This document shows, in pieces, positions 8,508 through 17,132 of a DNA stretch of 64,000 bases (positions within the stretch are counted from its first letter, which is position 1; the number at the start of each line of letters is the position of its first letter). The stretch comes from Moritella sp. 5 (GTDB lineage Bacteria; Pseudomonadota; Gammaproteobacteria; Enterobacterales; Moritellaceae). The notes under the pieces were generated by a model. That model saw only the letters and a program-made list of their open reading frames with translations, ran no database searches and had not been told where the DNA came from. The stretch covers positions 3,750,065-3,814,064 of the forward strand of contig NZ_CP056122.1 in NCBI RefSeq assembly GCF_018219455.1, in the 5' to 3' direction. The position numbers and the translations under genes were made by a program.

Positions 8508-8654
8508 TACAGTAATACCGATATTAAACGATCAAAAAAATCCCACTTACTGCAAATAAGCGGGATTTTACATAAAGGATTTATTATTCTCTTCTCCGGT
8601 AAAGACTAAGAAACCGACAGAAGCTGTTAATTCGAATGATTAATCACATGCTTA
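8508..8654. repeat. 147-bp porin 3'-flank repeat, copy 2 (at the porin)
   Basis: Contains the porin stop codon, 3' untranslated region and terminator. It is the likely source of copy 1 (7444-7590) and shares about 87 bp with copy 3 (9976-10062). Its left edge abuts the open frame of the deaminase toxin. Confidence 0.85.
8533..8569 (-). terminator. Intrinsic terminator of the porin gene
   Basis: Minus strand: AATCCCGCTTA, a seven-base loop and TAAGTGGGATT, followed by T residues. One mismatch in an 11-bp stem. It lies about 85 bases after the porin stop codon. Confidence 0.85.
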
Positions 8655-9623
8655 AAAAGAGTAACGAGCACCCAGTACAAATTCATCTGCACTGTTATTA
8701 TTACCATGTCCAGCTGAAGTATCCGTATTTAGTGCAACTTTATAACTCGCATATGCTGCTACGTCACCAATATAGCGGGCATATTCAAATGCAACGAAGT
8801 TAATATCTAACTCGTTTGTATCATCGACACTGTAGTAGTTATATGAAACATTCACATTGTTTTCACCAAATGCATAAGCGGCATATGCATCAACAGCATT
8901 GAAGTCAGAACCACCATAGCTACCACCTTGTACTAAGCCAGCAAGTAAAAATCCATCTTTAGTATAGCGAGCACCGAGCATGTATACATCTGATGATTCT
9001 GTCTCATCAATACCTACTATCTTAGATGAACTTTTCTCAAAACCTTCTGTGGCCGCATAACCAGCACTCACTTCAATATTTGGAAGTAATTGATAAGCAA
9101 CCATCACACCACCGCCATTTTCCGTAGCTTTGAGGTTAGCTGATGCATTAAATTTAAAATCACCTTTGGTCACGCTATAAAGAATAGTATCTTCTGCTCT
9201 GTCGCCACTGGCTGTAATGTTCTCGTTTGTATAACCACTAAAGAATTCAGCCATATCAGTGAAATTAGTCAGATAGGTAACAGCATTATCTTGAGTACCG
9301 TATGTTACTGTACCGTAAGCTGTTTCAGCACCAACGTATAAATAACGAGTCTTAGTTTGGTTTGTCGTATCAGCGGTATCGTTATCTTGTGTTAATTCAA
9401 ATTCAAATTTACCAACCGCCGTTACATCATCATTGATTTGATGTTTACCTTGACCGTTTAAACGAACACGAGATGCATCTGAAAAATCGCTGTCTGCAAG
9501 CACGCCCCTAGCTTCAACACGTCCTCCAAAAGAAAAATCGTCGGTATTTACGCTCTCTGCAAGAGTTGGCATAGATACAATAGCTGCTAATGTGAGAGAT
9601 AATGCTTTATTTATTTTTGTCAT
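8652..9623 (-). CDS. Gram-negative outer-membrane porin (OmpU/OmpC-like)
   Basis: A general-diffusion porin forming an outer-membrane beta-barrel, expected to be trimeric. It has a signal peptide (MTKINKALSLTLAAIVSMPT, cleavage near LAES), alternating beta strands, the family segment KTRYLYVGAETAYGTVTYGT, and a C-terminal LGARYSF ending in the aromatic residue needed for barrel assembly. I chose the ATG at 9623 with GGAA six bases upstream; an upstream in-frame TTG (9635) is less likely. The mature size of about 300 residues is normal. Its 3' flank is the source of a short repeat found three times nearby, which suggests porin genes were duplicated or lost here. A second, only distantly similar porin is at 60298-61299. 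Confidence 0.88.
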   Translation of the reverse strand: MTKINKALSLTLAAIVSMPTLAESVNTDDFSFGGRVEARGVLADSDFSDASRVRLNGQGKHQINDDVTAVGKFEFELTQDNDTADTTNQTKTRYLYVGAETAYGTVTYGTQDNAVTYLTNFTDMAEFFSGYTNENITASGDRAEDTILYSVTKGDFKFNASANLKATENGGGVMVAYQLLPNIEVSAGYAATEGFEKSSSKIVGIDETESSDVYMLGARYTKDGFLLAGLVQGGSYGGSDFNAVDAYAAYAFGENNVNVSYNYYSVDDTNELDINFVAFEYARYIGDVAAYASYKVALNTDTSAGHGNNNSADEFVLGARYSF

Positions 9624-10262
9624 GAACAATTCCAATTTTGTTTAGTCAATAGTTAAATAACTTTTTTAAATCGCTGATTAAAAGCAAGTTTACGCCGTCG
9701 CTATCTATGAGCGTCATTAATACCCTCAGCTATAGCACGCGTATTTAGCCTTGCTTGCGATAGTATATGGATTAACCCAATGCTCCGTAACTCGTAAAAA
9801 TACCAGATAATCGTCCATCCCTAGTATCTGGGATGACTCAGAGAAAAGCGGCGACCTTAGGCGACACAGAATTGATTGAGGGTGAAATCAAAATAAAGCG
9901 TTTTGATAAAATCAGTAACAATGGTTGCAATGCCATTATATCGTGTAGGGAAATACATTATTTTAGCGAGAGTAAGAATCCCACTTACTGCAAATAAGTG
10001 GGATTTTACATAAAGGATTTATTATTTTCTTCTACGGTAAAGACTATGAAACCAATAGAAGCATCGACAATTAGTACGCAGCTGGAGCGATACAAATTCC
10101 GCTAGCACGTTTAATAAATGTGCTTCTTTTAATTTGCCAGTCTCAATTATGACTTTAAGTCATATTTTACCACAAGTTTCTTTACATTCTTTAACCAGTT
10201 CAAATGCTTATTACACGAATAGACGGCATAGGCTATGTGCTATTAACCCACAACAACAAAAA
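9624..10262. other. Porin upstream region with repeat copy 3
   Basis: About 640 bp without a credible gene. The right part of the porin promoter region is AT-rich but I could not fix promoter boxes. The stretch contains repeat copy 3 (9976-10062) and a perfect short palindrome at 10149-10163 (ATGACTT T AAGTCAT) downstream of nudC. The presence of a porin-terminator copy upstream of the porin suggests a second tandem porin once lay here. Confidence 0.5.
9976..10062. repeat. Porin 3'-flank repeat, copy 3 (87-bp core only)
   Basis: Shares with copies 1 and 2 the hairpin and the sequence through TTTACATAAAGGATTTATTA to the AGAAGC end. In this copy the hairpin AATCCCACTTA/TAAGTGGGATT (9977-10005) is a perfect 11-bp stem. 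It lacks the T-run on the minus strand that copy 2 has. Confidence 0.85.
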
Positions 10263-11192
10263 TCAATCCCCTAAACTAACCCAGTGATCAATTAAATAAC
10301 GCGAAATAGAATCAATTCTTGGTACTTTAAAACCGGGAGTATCATCGCCCCAATCACCAAAAGATTGTAATTCAGTACGGGAAAACCAGCGGGCGTCATC
10401 TATTTCATGCTTATCAACCTGAATATCATCACTGCTGGCGTCAGCAATAAAACCGAGCATAATAGATGATGGAAATGGCCAAGGTTGTGAGGCTAAGTAC
10501 TGCACATTGGTAACGCGAATACCCGACTCTTCTTGTACTTCTCTGGCAACAGCAGTTTCTAATGTTTCACCGGGATCAACAAAACCCGCCAAGGTCGAGT
10601 AAACGCCTTCTGGCCATTCGACTTGGCGACCTAACAGGCAACGTTCAATACCATCAGGAAACTGCTTTCGCACAATCATGATCACCGCAGGATCGGTACG
10701 TGGAAATGTTTGATGCTGACAATCTGGATTGGTACATAATCGTGCATGCCCTGCAGATACCGATTTATTAGCACTGCCACAGCGCCCACAAAAACAATGC
10801 GAACGATGCCAAAAACCTAAACCACGCGCCAGTGCCAATAATGAAGCCGATTGGTTATCCAGTATCACCGCAACTTTACGCAAGTCGCCAAACTCACCTT
10901 CTACCAATAAAGGAGCGAATAACGCGTCATCAGTATGGGTTAAATCCAACGCAAAATAAGGTGTATTATCATTACTTTCATCAACCCCTAAAAACACAGC
11001 TGCCTCTAAATCAAGGTGCTGGACAGCCTCAAGCATTAAAAATGACGGCGCGTTATCCGCTTGCTTAAAATAGTTTTGATCAGAATGGGTCAATACCCAA
11101 CGGCTATTGTTATTCTTTTGAATCGCTAGCCATTCGGGGCTTTTGCGTTGATTAGATGCACGATCAAGTAACATCTCACTGTATTTAAGCAT
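10263..11192 (-). CDS. nudC: NADH pyrophosphatase / NAD-capped RNA hydrolase NudC
   Basis: NudC hydrolyses NADH to NMNH and AMP and removes NAD caps from RNA. The protein shows the zinc ribbon (CFCGRCGS ... CTNPDCQ) around residues 125-150 and a complete Nudix box, GFVDPGETLETAVAREVQEE, which supplies the metal-binding glutamates. An SQPWPFPSSIMLGF segment follows, as in E. coli NudC. At about 309 residues it is longer than E. coli NudC (257), with an extended N-terminal domain. I place the start at the ATG at 11192 (MLKYSEMLLD), which has AAGGA eight bases upstream; frames starting at 11201 or 11255 are open too. It lies 66 bases after the LysR gene on the same strand. Confidence 0.93.
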   Translation of the reverse strand: MLKYSEMLLDRASNQRKSPEWLAIQKNNNSRWVLTHSDQNYFKQADNAPSFLMLEAVQHLDLEAAVFLGVDESNDNTPYFALDLTHTDDALFAPLLVEGEFGDLRKVAVILDNQSASLLALARGLGFWHRSHCFCGRCGSANKSVSAGHARLCTNPDCQHQTFPRTDPAVIMIVRKQFPDGIERCLLGRQVEWPEGVYSTLAGFVDPGETLETAVAREVQEESGIRVTNVQYLASQPWPFPSSIMLGFIADASSDDIQVDKHEIDDARWFSRTELQSFGDWGDDTPGFKVPRIDSISRYLIDHWVSLGD

Positions 11193-11258
11193 CGTTATCA
11201 TCCTTGCTGTTTTCTTATTTTTTTGTTTGCATATATTCTGTTGATCGTTCGTCAACGC

Positions 11259-12164
11259 TTAACTAAAGTTATCTGCTTGGCGTTGATAAAACTGGTAAAT
11301 ATGCTCAATAAATAGCTTCACTTTTAACGGTTGAAGTTTGGTATACGGGTAAATGGCATAAATACCTAACGACTTAGCCACCTGTTTTGGCAATACTTCA
11401 ACCAAGGCTCCGGCTTGTAAATCATCGGCCACCAGCACTTTAGGCACGTATATCAAGCCTAAATTGAATAACGCGGCTTTGCGTAAGGCGGCAGAGTTAT
11501 TGGTACTGAAGTTACCTGATATTTTCACGCTGTAGTCTACTTCACGGCCTTTAAACAACCACTCATTCGCGCCACTTTCCTGATGGCTGTAGGCTAAACA
11601 ATTATACTTGTCTAAATCTTGCGGGCGCTTCGGTATGCCGTTTTTAGCTAAATAGGCTGGTGATGCGCAGATCACCCATTGTGCTTGTACTAGACGGCGG
11701 GCAATGTAGCTCGAATCTTGTAATGCGCCAGTACGAATTGCCAAGTCAAAGTTATTATCAATTAAATCAACAAAGCTATTATCTAAGTCCATATGCACAT
11801 GAATATCGGGATAACTTGCACTAAAATCAGCAATTGCTTCGGCTAAAATAATTTCACCAGACACTGTAGGTACGGTTAACCGAATAGAACCAGATAAGCT
11901 ATCCCCTAACCCATTCATCGCATCGACCGCACCTTGCACCGATTGGTAAATGGTTCTGGCATGTTCAAAAAATACTTTACCGGCTTCCGTTAGCGTTAAT
12001 TTACGCGTGGTACGAAAGATCAGCTGCACACCCATTTCTTTTTCTAAACGGGTAATGTGTTTACTCACCACAGACTTAGTTAAACCAACAATATCAGCCG
12101 CTTTACTAAAAGAACCTTGTTCGATTAGGTGATAAAAAATTAAAAAATCGTCGGTACTTCGCAT
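11259..12164 (-). CDS. LysR-family transcriptional regulator, probably of the adjacent dld
   Basis: A 301-residue LysR-type regulator. The N-terminal winged helix-turn-helix is clear (GSFSKAADIVGLTKSVVSKHI ... RLEKEMGVQLIFRTTRKLTLTEAG), followed by a periplasmic-binding-protein-like effector domain with the typical DLAIRTGALQDSSYIARRL segment. It is closest in style to the AaeR/CrgA-type subgroup. It diverges from the D-lactate dehydrogenase gene with 187 bases between them, the classic layout for a LysR regulator and its target. Control of dld, and possibly response to lactate, is inferred from position only. Confidence 0.88.
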   Translation of the reverse strand: MRSTDDFLIFYHLIEQGSFSKAADIVGLTKSVVSKHITRLEKEMGVQLIFRTTRKLTLTEAGKVFFEHARTIYQSVQGAVDAMNGLGDSLSGSIRLTVPTVSGEIILAEAIADFSASYPDIHVHMDLDNSFVDLIDNNFDLAIRTGALQDSSYIARRLVQAQWVICASPAYLAKNGIPKRPQDLDKYNCLAYSHQESGANEWLFKGREVDYSVKISGNFSTNNSAALRKAALFNLGLIYVPKVLVADDLQAGALVEVLPKQVAKSLGIYAIYPYTKLQPLKVKLFIEHIYQFYQRQADNFS

Positions 12165-12242
12165 TATTGGTCCACTTTATGAAACAGTCATGTGTAATCG
12201 GGCTAGTATATCAAACAGTGTTAGTTCGGTACTATATCTAAG

Positions 12243-12256
12243 ATCACATAAGTGAT
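12243..12256. promoter_or_regulatory. Palindrome in the lysR/dld divergent promoter region
   Basis: ATCAC ATAA GTGAT, a 5-bp perfect inverted repeat with a four-base spacer, lies about 96 bases before the dld start and 79 before the regulator start. It could be a regulator site. I have no independent proof of function. Confidence 0.3.
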
Positions 12257-12351
12257 TTGTCTAAACCGCATCATTACAAAATTAAACAAACATAATGTGG
12301 CAAATTAACAATAAAATAAAAATAACATAGCCGCGTTATTAGGAGCCTGCA

Positions 12352-15189
12352 ATGTCTGACCCTTACCACATACTGATTAGCAAATTACGCCAGTCCATTG
12401 ATGAAAAGCGTATTATCACCGACCCGACGCTCACCCTAGCTTACGGTACGGATGCCAGTTTTTATCGTTTAATCCCAAAATTGATCTTACAACTCGCTAA
12501 TTTAGACGAAGTGGTATTGGTAATTAAGACTTGCTATGACATGGCGATCCCAGTGACCTTCCGCGCAGCAGGCACTAGCTTATCAGGACAAGCCTTGTCA
12601 GATTCAGTACTGATCATGCTTACCTCTGATTGGCGCGAACATAAAGTATTAAACAACGGCGAACAGATCTGGTTACAACCAGGCATTATCGGAGCCGAAG
12701 CGAATAAGATCTTAGCCCCTTACCAACGTAAGATCGGTCCAGATCCAGCCTCTATCAACACCTGTAAAATTGGTGGTATTGCTGCAAACAATTCATCAGG
12801 TATGTGTTGTGGTACTGCGCAAAACAGTTACCAAACCTTAGCCGGTATGACAGTTGTACTAGCCGACGGTACGGTACTGAATACCTTAGACAATTACAGT
12901 GTTGCACAGTTTAAAATGAGTCATAGCGAGATGCTTGATGATCTGACTAAACTAGCGCAAGCATGTAAAGACAATACCGCATTGGCAGACAAGATCAGCC
13001 ACAAATATCGCCTTAAAAACACCACTGGTTATAGCCTTAACTCATTAACCGATTACAGCGATCCAATTGATATATTACAGCATTTGTTTATTGGCTCGGA
13101 AGGCACATTAGGCTTCATTGCCGACGTTACTTATAATACGGTAATCGATCATAGCTTTAAAGCCACAGGTCTGTATTTGTTTGCCGATATTGAACAAACC
13201 TGTTTAGCCGTAAGCGCACTTGCTAACACCAGCATTGCAGCTGTAGAGTTAATGGATAACCGCGCCTTAAATTCAGTTGCAGACAAACCTGGTATGCCAG
13301 ACTTTATTACCCAACTTGCCGCTGAACATAATACCGAAGCCGCAGCATTATTGGTTGAAATCCACGCTGAAAACGAAACATCGTTAAATCAACAAATCGC
13401 TGAAATCAGCACTTTGATTAATCAATTCAATCCTACTGAAGCGGTTGAGTTTAGTACCGATACCAAGATCTATAATCAATTATGGGCAATCCGTAAAGAG
13501 CTATTCCCCGCAGTGGGCGCGGTACGTGAAGTGGGTACAACCGTAATCATCGAAGATGTTGCCTTCCCTATTGAACAATTGGCCGCAGCGGTACGTGACT
13601 TAGAGATCCTATTTAAAAAATACCATTATGATGAAGCAATCATCTTTGGTCATGCGTTAGCAGGTAATTTACACTTTGTATTTACCCAAGCATTCGAAAC
13701 AGAAAAAGAGATTAATCGTTACAGTGGTTTCATGGACGATGTGGCCCAGTTAGTCGCAGTCGAATATCAAGGTTCATTAAAAGCCGAACATGGTACCGGC
13801 CGTAACATGGCTCCGTATGTCGAGCTTGAATGGGGCAGCGAAGGTTATGCCTTGATGCAAGAGATCAAACGCATCTTTGATAAAACAGGGATTTTAAACC
13901 CTGGCGTGATCTTAAATGATAATAAAAATAGCCACATCACCGATTTAAAAATCATGCCAGCAGCAGATGATATTATTGATAAGTGTATTGAATGTGGTTT
14001 CTGTGAACCGGTTTGCCCGTCACGAGAATTATCGTTAACGCCCCGACAACGTAATACCGTATACCGTGAGATCAGCCGCTTACAGCGTAGCCAAGACGAC
14101 CCATCACGTCTGGCCGAATTAGAGAAATCATTTAAATATTTAGGTATTGATACCTGCGCCGCAACAGGTTTATGTGCAGAGCGCTGCCCTGTGGATATTA
14201 ATACTGGTGACCTGATCCGTAAGTTACGCCAACAACACTCCCCAATCGCCAATGTTATCGCGCGTTGGAGTAGCGATCACTTTGCAGGGTTAACCACTGC
14301 CACACAAGCTGGACTTAGTGTGGCTAACGGTATTCATACTGTTTTAGGGTCCAAGGCAATGCGTACTGTGACCAAAACCACCCGTAAACTCAGTGGCGGC
14401 GCAGTACCATTATGGACGCCGAGCATGCCGAAAGCAGCAGGTAAAGTGAAGTTATTAGCAAGTGATGGTCTGGCGCATAAAAAAGTCGTCTACTTCCCAA
14501 GTTGTGCAGCACGTAATATGGGCACTGCGAAGAATGCCATGGATAACCGCCCACTTGCTGAAGTGACGCAAGCTGTATTACAAAAAGCTGGTATCGAAGT
14601 AGTTATGCCAAGCAAGTTATCAGAAAAATGCTGTGGTATGCCGTATAAGAGTAAAGGTTTTGTGGATACTGCCTTGAGCAAATCAGCGCAGTTAGAAGCC
14701 GCATTATGGGAAGCATCAGAGCAAGGTAAATTACCGATATTAATGGATACTAGCCCGTGTGCGAGTACCAGTATTGAGCTGATGACCAAAGACATCTCGA
14801 TTTATGAACCATTCCGCTTTGTGGCTGAGTTCGTGATGCAGCATGTTGATATTATCCCGCAACCAGAGCCTGTGATGTTGCATATTACCTGTACCTCACG
14901 TAAGCAAGGTTTAGCGGGTGTAATGGAAAAAGTCAGTCGTGCTTGTGCACAACAAGTGATTATTCCAGAAGATATTCAATGTTGTGGTTTTGCTGGTGAT
15001 AAAGGCTTTACTACGCCAGAGCTTAACGCATCGGCCTTGTCACCATTAGCACGTCAAGTACCGAGTAATTGCAGTGAAGGTTATTCGAATAGCCGTACTT
15101 GTGAGATTGGTTTATCAGAGCACAGTGGTATTGAATATCGCTCGATATTGTATCTGGTAGATAAAGTAAGTGAAAAACGTGTTAGTTAG
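12352..15189 (+). CDS. dld: FAD- and Fe-S-dependent D-lactate dehydrogenase (Dld-II type)
   Basis: A 945-residue enzyme oxidising D-lactate to pyruvate and passing electrons to the respiratory chain. Domains in order: FAD-binding PCMH domain (about 35-260; TFRAAGTSLSGQALSD and GPDPASINTCKIGGIAANNS), FAD-oxidase C-terminal domain (to about 530; KAEHGTGRNMAPYVELEWG), two 4Fe-4S sites (CIECGFCEPVCP and CAATGLCAERCP), then two CCG domains (EKCCGMPYKSKG and IQCCGFAGDKGF). This arrangement matches the Shewanella Dld-II protein, which lies directly next to lldEFG and lldP there. Here it is about 7 kb away. The ATG has AGGAG upstream. Terminated by the hairpin at 15216-15247. Confidence 0.93.
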   Translation: MSDPYHILISKLRQSIDEKRIITDPTLTLAYGTDASFYRLIPKLILQLANLDEVVLVIKTCYDMAIPVTFRAAGTSLSGQALSDSVLIMLTSDWREHKVLNNGEQIWLQPGIIGAEANKILAPYQRKIGPDPASINTCKIGGIAANNSSGMCCGTAQNSYQTLAGMTVVLADGTVLNTLDNYSVAQFKMSHSEMLDDLTKLAQACKDNTALADKISHKYRLKNTTGYSLNSLTDYSDPIDILQHLFIGSEGTLGFIADVTYNTVIDHSFKATGLYLFADIEQTCLAVSALANTSIAAVELMDNRALNSVADKPGMPDFITQLAAEHNTEAAALLVEIHAENETSLNQQIAEISTLINQFNPTEAVEFSTDTKIYNQLWAIRKELFPAVGAVREVGTTVIIEDVAFPIEQLAAAVRDLEILFKKYHYDEAIIFGHALAGNLHFVFTQAFETEKEINRYSGFMDDVAQLVAVEYQGSLKAEHGTGRNMAPYVELEWGSEGYALMQEIKRIFDKTGILNPGVILNDNKNSHITDLKIMPAADDIIDKCIECGFCEPVCPSRELSLTPRQRNTVYREISRLQRSQDDPSRLAELEKSFKYLGIDTCAATGLCAERCPVDINTGDLIRKLRQQHSPIANVIARWSSDHFAGLTTATQAGLSVANGIHTVLGSKAMRTVTKTTRKLSGGAVPLWTPSMPKAAGKVKLLASDGLAHKKVVYFPSCAARNMGTAKNAMDNRPLAEVTQAVLQKAGIEVVMPSKLSEKCCGMPYKSKGFVDTALSKSAQLEAALWEASEQGKLPILMDTSPCASTSIELMTKDISIYEPFRFVAEFVMQHVDIIPQPEPVMLHITCTSRKQGLAGVMEKVSRACAQQVIIPEDIQCCGFAGDKGFTTPELNASALSPLARQVPSNCSEGYSNSRTCEIGLSEHSGIEYRSILYLVDKVSEKRVS

Positions 15190-15215
15190 AAGCTCGCTTT
15201 AAACGAGTAATAATG

Positions 15216-15247
15216 AATAAGCAGGTCAATGGCCTGCTTATTTATTT
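15216..15247. terminator. Terminator shared by dld and the convergent GNAT gene
   Basis: AATAAGCAGG / CCTGCTTATT, a perfect 10-bp stem with a seven-base loop, followed by a T-rich stretch on the plus strand and A-rich sequence on the other side. The right arm overlaps the stop codon of the convergent acetyltransferase gene. Confidence 0.8.
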
Positions 15248-15657
15248 CGTAACACTAAATAATCTCCCACAGTCCCAGTACCCTTACCTATCTCAACAAA
15301 CCCTTTAGCAAGATAAAACTGCTTGGCGTTTTCATTCTTGACCATGCATTTCAACGTCTGCGGTCGACCATTCAGCTCTGTCAGCATAGTGAGTAATTTA
15401 GAACCAACGCCCATACCCTGCGCATCATCGGCAACAAACAAGTGATGGATGAAATTGTCCGGTTCATCAACGCTAATAAACCCCAGAACCTTATCACCAG
15501 TAACGGCTAAATAAATAGCTTCATCGGTAGTATCCGTATCAAAGTCCGTTAACTGATAGCCACTGCATTCCAGCCAAGTAAAAGTAGATGTCCTTGATGC
15601 CATATAAAGCGCACGTAAAGCCGGTAAATATTGCGGTGAGTAAGCTGCTATTTCCAT
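15238..15657 (-). CDS. GNAT-family N-acetyltransferase
   Basis: A 139-residue acetyl-CoA-dependent acetyltransferase. The GNAT core is visible: beta strands with VLGFISVDEPDNFIHHLFV, the acetyl-CoA pyrophosphate loop at DDAQGMGVGSKLLTML (Q-x-x-G-x-G/A), and the C-terminal VKNENAKQFYLAKGFVEIGK typical of RimI/YjcF-like members. The substrate cannot be inferred. It is the last of three acetyltransferase genes on this strand (with 15697-16329 and 16395-16934), but the enzymes belong to different families and gaps of 39 bases or more do not prove an operon. Confidence 0.85.
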   Translation of the reverse strand: MEIAAYSPQYLPALRALYMASRTSTFTWLECSGYQLTDFDTDTTDEAIYLAVTGDKVLGFISVDEPDNFIHHLFVADDAQGMGVGSKLLTMLTELNGRPQTLKCMVKNENAKQFYLAKGFVEIGKGTGTVGDYLVLRNK

Positions 15658-15696
15658 ATCTCCGTTATCTCCGTTATCTCCATATAATAAGTATCC

Positions 15697-16329
15697 CTAA
15701 CTACGAACTTGGTTTTGCCAATAACGGTGTAATCCGTCGATATCTTCTGAACACATAAACGGCATTGCACCTTTCAGCAGTTCTTCCGTCCACGTCCACC
15801 ATTGGATCTCGAGTAATATCGCAATTTGCTGCTCGGTAAAACGATAACGAATGTGTTTAGCTGGGTTTGCTCCGACGATAGAATAAGGTTTAACGTCCTT
15901 CGTCACCACAGCGCGGCTGGCAATAATAGCACCGTCACCCACTCTAACACCACTCATGATCATCGCTTCGGTGCCAATCCAAACGTCATTACCAATCACA
16001 GTATCACCTGCACGTTGAAAGCCGTCTTTTGCATCTGCAAAGTTTTCATTACCTTGATAGAAGAACGGAAAAGTGCTGACCCACTGATGTCGATGGCCTT
16101 GATTACCCGCCATCATAAACACTGCACCCGAACCAATAGAACAGTAACTGCCGATAATTAGCTTATCAACGTCAGTGCGATCAGGTAATAAATAACGCGC
16201 GCAATCATCAAAGCTATGATTATGATAATAGCCAGAATAATAACTGTGTTCACCAACAATAATATTTGGGTTTGTCACCTGTTCTTTTAGCGATTTACCC
16301 ACAAACGGGCTTTCAAAATAATTGTTCAA
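15697..16329 (-). CDS. catB: CatB-type (xenobiotic) acetyltransferase, TTG start proposed
   Basis: A left-handed beta-helix (hexapeptide) acetyltransferase of the chloramphenicol-acetyltransferase type B family. The match runs almost end to end: [68 protein letters not shown], then hexapeptide repeats through [20 protein letters not shown] and [13 protein letters not shown]. The frame is open to an ATG at 16377, but that ATG has no ribosome site and would add a charged KDRDRDKEK tail encoded by a hexamer repeat. A TTG at 16329, preceded by AAGGA at seven bases, gives MNNYFESPF, the canonical start of the family. Chromosomal members may confer chloramphenicol resistance or have another substrate. 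Confidence 0.87.
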   Translation of the reverse strand: MNNYFESPFVGKSLKEQVTNPNIIVGEHSYYSGYYHNHSFDDCARYLLPDRTDVDKLIIGSYCSIGSGAVFMMAGNQGHRHQWVSTFPFFYQGNENFADAKDGFQRAGDTVIGNDVWIGTEAMIMSGVRVGDGAIIASRAVVTKDVKPYSIVGANPAKHIRYRFTEQQIAILLEIQWWTWTEELLKGAMPFMCSEDIDGLHRYWQNQVRS

Positions 16330-16394
16330 CCTAGGTTCCTTTACTTTCTCTTTGTCTCTGTCTCTGTCTTTAATCATGTATTAATCTGATGATT

Positions 16395-16934
16395 TTAACG
16401 TAGATCTGTACGGTGAATACCGTAAATCGCATGATCGACTATCTCGCCATTAACGTTTTCAGCGTTACTAATAATGCCTTCTAACGCCATATTCAAACGT
16501 TCGCATACCCGACGACTTGCGATATTGTCGACAGCGGCACATATCTCGACTTTGTCCATGCTTAACTCAGAGAATGCGTATTCAATTAAAAAACTCACCG
16601 CTTTCGTCACTATGCCCATGCCTTGGTATTTCTCACTTAACCAATAGCCAACCACAACTTTTTTAAGATCTTGATCAATATGGTTAAAACTGATACTACC
16701 CACCACGGTATGCTGATAAACCAACGCACAACTCATCGACTTACCTTCTGCATATCCTTGCAAGGATTTACGGACAAACTCAAGAAAGAAGGCTTCATTA
16801 TTAGCATTAGTCGCCCACGGTAGCCATTTTGATAAATACGCACGTTCCGCCGTAACAATATCTAAATAACGACGAGCGAATGACGGCTGCACAATCGCTA
16901 ATTGTAAGTCTGGATCAACATTTAATGTGAACAT
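16395..16934 (-). CDS. RimL/RimJ-like GNAT acetyltransferase
   Basis: A 179-residue GNAT protein of the RimJ/RimL/YdaF type, which acetylates N-terminal or small amino groups. Typical features are RAYLSKWLPWATNANNEAFF near the N-terminus, VVGSISFNHID, the acetyl-CoA loop GYWLSEKYQGMGIVTKAV, and VDNIASRRVCERLNMALEG. These resemble RimL and Bacillus YdaF. Real substrates of such proteins are often not the ribosomal protein, so the target is left open. It ends 65 bases before the proposed CatB start on the same strand. Confidence 0.87.
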   Translation of the reverse strand: MFTLNVDPDLQLAIVQPSFARRYLDIVTAERAYLSKWLPWATNANNEAFFLEFVRKSLQGYAEGKSMSCALVYQHTVVGSISFNHIDQDLKKVVVGYWLSEKYQGMGIVTKAVSFLIEYAFSELSMDKVEICAAVDNIASRRVCERLNMALEGIISNAENVNGEIVDHAIYGIHRTDLR

Positions 16935-17132
16935 TTTTCTCTCGCCCTAAATAATTAATATATCCCCATACTAGGATTTATTAATACCTCAAACAAGGTA
17001 AATACGACAATATTGCATAAAAAAGAGAGCGGCCTTGATCTAGGCGGAAGAAAAGAAGATATTTTCTAGACAAGATAGCAGGCAAATGTCGAAGGCAGAC
17101 ACTCGGCTATGGTTCGCGCCATCTCAGCTTAA

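Noticed and set aside
7000..10100. Insertion sequence or transposon as cause of the repeats
   Set aside because: No transposase fragment, terminal inverted repeats or target-site duplications could be found; the repeats are explained by tandem duplication and homologous recombination.
15238..16934. Integron-like cassette array, suggested by catB beside two other acetyltransferase genes
   Set aside because: No attC-type palindromes or integrase seen; intergenic spaces are short and the genes share the local base composition.
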